From: Treponema porcinum
Lineage (GTDB): Bacteria > Spirochaetota > Spirochaetia > Treponematales > Treponemataceae
Direction of reading: 5' to 3'
Assembly (NCBI RefSeq): GCF_900167145.1
Contig: NZ_FUWG01000010.1
Span: forward strand, 57,303-121,302
DNA length: 64,000 nt
The notes beneath the pieces were generated by a model. The model saw only the letters and a list, made by a program, of their open reading frames with translations, was not told where the DNA came from and did not search any database. Every line of letters begins with the position of its first letter. Positions within the stretch are counted from its first letter, which is position 1. Of the stretch, positions 59,609-64,000 are shown piece after piece. The translations under genes and the position numbers were made by a program.

Positions 59609-60301
59609 ATGAATGTTGAACATTTGATTTTTGACCTTGACAATACGCTTTATCCGTCTTCAGGAAATATGGACAAAGGAATTACGCAGCGGATGATGAA
59701 TTTTGTAGCGTCTTTTTTTGACGTTTCTTACGAAGAAGCCGTAAAAATCCGTGCGGAACATATACGCAATTTTTCCACAACGCTTGAATGGCTGCGCTCC
59801 GAAGGACTTTCTGACGTTGAAAGTTATTTTGCTGCCGTTCATCCTCCGTACGAAGCCGATGAACTTGAGGAAAATCCATCGCTCCGCCCTTTTCTTGAGT
59901 CAATCCGCATTCCAAAAATAATACTCACGAATGCACCGTCTGAGCATGCGGAGCGGGTTCTGGAAAAACTGCGCGTACGCGACTTGTTCACTGCCGTATG
60001 TGACATCAGGACAAGCGGACTTTTGGGAAAACCGTATCCGCAGGCATTCAGAAGCGCACTTGAAAAATGCGGCGGCACGACTGAGAATACGCTTTTTATA
60101 GATGATATGAAAAAATACACCGACGGTTTTGCCGCGCTCGGAGGAACAGCCGTTCTTACCGGCGACAAGATAGGACACGCCCTGAACCCGAAGTCAAACG
60201 CCGTTGCAAAAGAAAAGCCTTTGCGGCCGGGAAGAACAATCCGCATTCCGTCCGTCTATGACCTTCCAAAATTGATTTCAGAACTCTCTTTATCAAACTG
60301 A
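59609..60301 (+). CDS. HAD-family phosphatase (pyrimidine 5'-nucleotidase type)
   Basis: A 230-residue HAD hydrolase. Motif I IFDLDNTLYPSSGNM near residue 8 (DxDxT), motif II ILTNAP near 105, lysine in GLLGKPYPQAF near 136 and motif IV LFIDDMKKYTDGFAALG near 158. The DLDNTLYP form and the cap helix (MMNFVASFFDVSYEEAVKIR) match the SDT1/PHM8-like pyrimidine 5'-nucleotidase group. It probably dephosphorylates nucleotides or sugar phosphates. No clear ribosome binding site is visible. The following 60302-60465 holds nothing recognised. Confidence 0.82.
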   Translation: MNVEHLIFDLDNTLYPSSGNMDKGITQRMMNFVASFFDVSYEEAVKIRAEHIRNFSTTLEWLRSEGLSDVESYFAAVHPPYEADELEENPSLRPFLESIRIPKIILTNAPSEHAERVLEKLRVRDLFTAVCDIRTSGLLGKPYPQAFRSALEKCGGTTENTLFIDDMKKYTDGFAALGGTAVLTGDKIGHALNPKSNAVAKEKPLRPGRTIRIPSVYDLPKLISELSLSN

Positions 60302-60465
60302 TTTTTTTTTATTATTTAACTGTCATTTTTTGCCTTTTTTTGCAAATCATTCCTATTTATATGTAGGAACAAAAAAACGGAAAAAAAAAGTACAGGTCTT
60401 TCTCTAGAGCAGGTTCGGGAATTGTAAGGTAATTTTTACCGACTGGCACGTCAAATAAAATCAAG

Positions 60466-60617
60466 AAAATTCTCACTGAGAATTTTTCACAAGTTACTTA
60501 AAATCAGCATAAAAAACACGCCGAGTTTTAAAAAATTCTCGGCGAGAATTCTAAAAAGTACGGCGTGTTTTTAGGAAAAACTCGGCGAGAATTTGGGAAA
60601 AACACGCCGAGTTTTTT
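60466..60617. terminator. Nested convergent terminators
   Basis: Three hairpins: AAAATTCTC/GAGAATTTT (60466-60486); ACACGCCG (60516-60523)/CGGCGTGT (60561-60568) with T4, enclosing AATTCTC-ggc-GAGAATT (60534-60550); and ACTCGGCG (60580-60587)/CGCCGAGT (60605-60612) with T6 forward and T5 on the minus strand. They end the HAD gene (plus) and the pullulanase gene (minus). The arms share CGCCGAGT, so several alternative pairings exist. Confidence 0.75.
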
Positions 60618-60627
60618 GAAAAATGAA

Positions 60628-63519
60628 TTACTTTTTAAGAATTACAAACGATTTTGCAGGAACGCTTGTAGGAACAGTTGTACTTTCTTCTGGTGTTCCG
60701 CTAGTTACATCGATAACTTTTGTATAACCTGTCATTTCACCAGAAGCAATTTCAACTTCATTATCAGTAGCGTTAAAGAAAATTCTAAAAGCACCAGTTG
60801 TGTACTTTGTTACACCGTTAGTCCTTACTTCTTTTTCAGCATTTATCGTTTTGGCTTTACCGGCTACTGCACTGGTATTTTTACCAAATGCATCAGGATT
60901 AGCCTTGCGAAGTGAAATAAGACCTTTGTAAACATTATAAACATCAGAATATGTTGTTTTCATAGACAAATCAATTGTATTTACAGCATCAATGTTGTAT
61001 TCTCCAGGTTCATTTGTCCATTCAATTCCACCTTTTGTATCAGCAGAATAACTGTCAGGATTTCCTTTTTTAGTACGAAGGAAGTCCTGTCCACCGTTCA
61101 TAAAAGGAGTTCCTTGAGAAAGAATTACAAAAGCCGCAGCCAGTTTATCTTCTTTTTTTATGAGTTCAAGCTGTTCTTCAGAAACCGAAGCAGGCCATTT
61201 TGTCGCAATTTTCCCATCTTTATCTGCCTTTTGAACATCTTCAAGATTTTCTTTTAATGAATATACAAGCTTATCATAAAGCGTGAAATTATCGTGACAT
61301 TCAACATAATGAAGTGCAAGACCAGGTTCACCTGTCGCATTACGATTATTCTTACCAGATTCACCAACTAAACCATCTGCTATTCCAGTATCATTAAATA
61401 CTCCTTGAACCTGACCTGTCTTAAATCCACCGAATTCAGCACCTTTTACTGCATCACGGAAGTCATCGTCAAATGCACCGACGCCGTAGCTTCCTGCAGA
61501 AACAGCCTGAGTTGCACCGTCTTCTACAAGACAGTCTCCTCCAGTCCAAGGTTCCCCGTAAACAAGAACATTCTGGTCAATCTCAGAAAGAGCATTATAA
61601 ATTTCTTTCATTGCTTCTTTACTATGAATTCCCATAAGATCAAAGCGGAAGCCGTTAATGTGATAGTCAAGCATCCAGTGTTTTAAAGAATCAATCATGT
61701 ATTTTCTGAACATCGGAGCTTCACTGTCGGTTTCATTACCACATCCAGAACCGTTTGAATATGTTCCGTCTGCTTTTATTCTATAATAGTAGTATGGAAC
61801 TGTTGAATCATATAAAGAACCACCTTGAGTTCCGGCTGTATGATTGTAAACGACATCCATAATTACTGCGATGCCGTTTTCATGCAGTTTTTTAATCATT
61901 GCCCGGGCCTGCTCAACCGTAGCCATTCCGTCTTTGTCTGAAGAATAATCTGTATAGCGGCTTTCAGGAACATTGTAGTGATATGGATTATAACCCCAGT
62001 TATATCCGTCATCATTTACAACCTGTGCATATTCAAACATAGGAAGAATCTGAACATGAGTTACGCCAAGGTCTTTCAAGTGAGCAATAACTTTATCGCT
62101 TGCAAAGTCGTTAAATTTTCCTGTTGAATCAGAAACTGTTGCCCGGCTCCAGTCACGAATATGCATTTCATAAATTATTGCATCACTGTTATCTTTAGCA
62201 TCTGAACCATTTGAACCGAATGGATTTTTATATGTTTCTTTTGTTCCATATTCAGTTCCGGCGTTGATATCTACAATCTGAGATGCAATTGCATCAGGAC
62301 TACAAGCTTTTGCATAAATATCAGAAGTCCAATATGTTATGCCGTTATTTGTAATCTGATATTTGTAATATTTTTTGCTTCCCACAGAATCAAGAGTATA
62401 ACTCCAGATACCAGTTTCTTTGTCCAGAGACATTTCATTTTCTGCAGAAGGATCACCTTTCAAAGATTCTTCTGTTGTTGAACCGCAGGCTTTTGCAGCT
62501 ACAGTTTCTGCCTTGAAATTTCCTACCTTAGAAACATCATCATAGAACAAAATGTTAACCTTGCTTGCAAGAGGTGCCCAAACCTTAAATACAGCTTTTT
62601 CGCCGTCAAAAGTAAGTCCTAAATCATCTCCGCTGTATTTATAATCTTTAAGGGAAATCTTTATTGCATTTTGTGTGGAAATCTGACGACCATCAGAAGG
62701 TTCAAAAGACTGATGTTTTATCATCCATGTTTTTGACACATCCAAATCAGAATCAATTTTTACAAACAGTGTATTTGTAAAGTTTTCCGAACGGTTTGTT
62801 TTTGCCGCATAGTTTACAACGTCTTTTACTGCTACAGTTGTTCCATCAGTTGCAACAAGACTGAATCCATTGTCTGATGGTTCTCCTGTAAGTGCGTATT
62901 TTACAGAAAGTACTACCTTTAATGTAGAAAGAGTTTCCATAGATGCACTTGAAATAAAAGGAGTCATAACAGAACTTATAGGATAAAGATCCTTGTCTCC
63001 ACTTAAAATCATAAAATGCATTGTGCTTGATAAATCAACGGCAACATCTTCAGTATCTTTTGTCCATGAATCAGATTTTCTGATAATGAAATTAATATTA
63101 TCCTTATTTTCAATTGCATCTTTTACTAATGGCGCACTACGTTCAAACATTGAAGGATCAAGCACCATATAACCGATTTTATATGTATTTCCGTCATATA
63201 AAACATCTTTTGATTTAAATTGACCTATGGTCGAACTGAATGCAAGTGCTCCATCTCCTCCGTCTTCCCATAACCATAAAGCCCAGTCACTATAGTTTCC
63301 ATCAGCACGATTATAAAAAAGAATAACCTTTTCATCATTAGGGTCGATTTCTTTTGCTAATTCAGAAGCTGCCAATAATTCACTATTAACCTTTCCAATA
63401 GTACCTGGAATTTCCTGAAGTTTTACAGAATCATCATCCCCACCCGACGAACATCCTGCAAACATTACTGCTGCACCCAGAATCAGGCTCAGCAATACCT
63501 TAAATTTTCTCTTTTTCAT
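60628..63519 (-). CDS. Type I pullulanase, lipoprotein
   Basis: A 963-residue glycoside hydrolase with a lipoprotein signal (LILGAAVMFAGC, cysteine about 23). Residues about 60-160 are a CBM41-type starch-binding domain (ILFYNRADGNYSDWALWLW). A linker domain and a CBM48-like segment (LGLTFDGEKAVFKVWAPLA) precede the GH13 catalytic domain: YNWGYNPYHYNVPESRY, region I VVYNHT, region II GFRFDLMGIH (nucleophile Asp), region III VYGEPW (acid Glu) and region IV ECHDNFTLYDKL (Asp). It cuts alpha-1,6 branches of pullulan, glycogen or starch outside the inner membrane. The start has AGGAGG 12 bases upstream. Codon use is AT-richer than neighbours. Confidence 0.93.
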   Translation of the reverse strand: MKKRKFKVLLSLILGAAVMFAGCSSGGDDDSVKLQEIPGTIGKVNSELLAASELAKEIDPNDEKVILFYNRADGNYSDWALWLWEDGGDGALAFSSTIGQFKSKDVLYDGNTYKIGYMVLDPSMFERSAPLVKDAIENKDNINFIIRKSDSWTKDTEDVAVDLSSTMHFMILSGDKDLYPISSVMTPFISSASMETLSTLKVVLSVKYALTGEPSDNGFSLVATDGTTVAVKDVVNYAAKTNRSENFTNTLFVKIDSDLDVSKTWMIKHQSFEPSDGRQISTQNAIKISLKDYKYSGDDLGLTFDGEKAVFKVWAPLASKVNILFYDDVSKVGNFKAETVAAKACGSTTEESLKGDPSAENEMSLDKETGIWSYTLDSVGSKKYYKYQITNNGITYWTSDIYAKACSPDAIASQIVDINAGTEYGTKETYKNPFGSNGSDAKDNSDAIIYEMHIRDWSRATVSDSTGKFNDFASDKVIAHLKDLGVTHVQILPMFEYAQVVNDDGYNWGYNPYHYNVPESRYTDYSSDKDGMATVEQARAMIKKLHENGIAVIMDVVYNHTAGTQGGSLYDSTVPYYYYRIKADGTYSNGSGCGNETDSEAPMFRKYMIDSLKHWMLDYHINGFRFDLMGIHSKEAMKEIYNALSEIDQNVLVYGEPWTGGDCLVEDGATQAVSAGSYGVGAFDDDFRDAVKGAEFGGFKTGQVQGVFNDTGIADGLVGESGKNNRNATGEPGLALHYVECHDNFTLYDKLVYSLKENLEDVQKADKDGKIATKWPASVSEEQLELIKKEDKLAAAFVILSQGTPFMNGGQDFLRTKKGNPDSYSADTKGGIEWTNEPGEYNIDAVNTIDLSMKTTYSDVYNVYKGLISLRKANPDAFGKNTSAVAGKAKTINAEKEVRTNGVTKYTTGAFRIFFNATDNEVEIASGEMTGYTKVIDVTSGTPEESTTVPTSVPAKSFVILKK

Positions 63520-63672
63520 AAGTTTATAAAACCTCCTAAAGTTTTAATTTACTTTTGCAATTTAAAAACTATTCAAAAGTCATATATCCCTTTGAACAAA
63601 CTTTTTACTTTTGCTTAATTTTCAACACTCATATAAATGCTGAAGATTAAACACAAGAAAAAACAACTACTC

Positions 63673-63735
63673 TTTAGTTGAATTTAATTAAAAATCAACT
63701 AAACAATTGTTTTTATTTAAACAATCTCTTATAAT
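63673..63735 (+). promoter_or_regulatory. Promoter of the terminal ATPase gene with upstream inverted repeat
   Basis: TTGTTT (63707-63712), 17 bp, TATAAT (63730-63735). Directly upstream an inverted repeat TTTAGTTGA (63673-63681)/TCAACTAAA (63695-63703) abuts the -35 and could be an operator or a terminator. The rest of 63520-63795 is very AT-rich and holds no gene. Confidence 0.55.
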
Positions 63736-63795
63736 ATCCACAAAGAGCAATGAAAAATTTTTCCAAAATTTTTACTTTTAGGAGGGGTGATAGTT

Positions 63796-64000
63796 ATGTC
63801 TGAAAATATTAAGCGTTGTCTTGATTTAGCAAATTTGATTACAAAGAAATCTGTATTTTTATTCGGACCTCGTCAAACAGGTAAATCAACACTAATTAAC
63901 ACAGAATTATCTGAAACTTTTGCTCTTTCGTGGAATTTACTTAAAGGAAAATTACGTTTAGAAGTTCAGAGGAATCCAAGTTATTTAACTGAACAAGTTG
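63796..64000 (+). CDS. AAA-type ATPase (AAA_14-like), 5' part
   Basis: A partial gene running off the window. The first 68 residues contain a P-loop, KKSVFLFGPRQTGKSTLI near residue 22, preceded by a short helix (IKRCLDLANLI). The GPRQTGKST form and spacing match archaeal/bacterial AAA_14 ATPases that often carry a DUF4143 C-terminal domain. GGAGGGG lies eight bases before the ATG. The function of such proteins is not established. Confidence 0.75.
   Translation, partial: MSENIKRCLDLANLITKKSVFLFGPRQTGKSTLINTELSETFALSWNLLKGKLRLEVQRNPSYLTEQV

Overview
The window reads as chromosomal DNA of a host-associated or gut-type Treponema (Spirochaetota). Supporting signs are a 286-residue FlaB-type flagellin core protein, a trans-2-enoyl-CoA reductase of the kind characterised from Treponema denticola, a type III glutamine synthetase, a fused AroD-AroE protein, many lipoproteins with loose spirochaetal lipoboxes, and small beta-barrel proteins. 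A secreted pullulanase and the biosynthetic genes ilvC, metA and aroDE suggest a free-growing, starch-using species rather than a strongly reduced pathogen. The genus is inferred from gene content, not from a marker-gene comparison.

Layout. 0-12 kb: sigma-54 gene, acyl-CoA ligase, a glycine riboswitch controlling an amino acid:sodium symporter, small hydrolases, clpP. 12-20 kb: minus-strand operon PASTA protein-aroDE-rpiA-rluA, then fabF-TER. 20-27 kb: DNA glycosylase, soluble CZB chemoreceptor, ilvC, def-fmt. 27-34.5 kb: an AT-rich accessory island with three copies of an Rpn nuclease gene, a frameshifted IS982-type element, a decayed Fic-like gene with a poly-G tract, a 22-bp minisatellite, an omptin and small lipoproteins. 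34.5-41 kb: flaB, metA, a hydrolase with a lost nucleophile, a U32 peptidase and envelope genes. 41-55 kb: galE, M20 peptidase, folD-hrpB, envelope proteins, Na/Pi transporter, glutamine synthetase, purD. 55-64 kb: acyltransferase, recR-ybaB-dnaX, HAD phosphatase, pullulanase and the start of an ATPase gene.

The strongest observations are these. (1) All three rpn copies contain an internal ATG preceded by a perfect GGAGG at the same 6-nt spacing. It would release C-terminal proteins of 77, 73 and 69 residues, which differ in steps of four. This matches the known Rpn gene-within-gene toxin-antitoxin design, and one copy has lost the toxin frame but kept the antitoxin frame. (2) A roughly 165-bp repeat sits in sense orientation directly upstream of fadD, rpn1 and galE. 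Its four hairpins keep their pairing through compensatory changes, and its last bases supply the ribosome binding site. I do not recognise it as a described element. (3) Several genes (rpoN, the PASTA gene, the chemoreceptor gene, purD, and nearly the Na/Pi transporter gene) have good sigma-70 promoters whose -10 box ends 6-10 nt before the start codon and no Shine-Dalgarno, so leaderless transcripts are likely. Other intergenic repeat families with paired arms lie near 12.0, 21.9, 23.4, 37.0, 41.4 and 49.5 kb.
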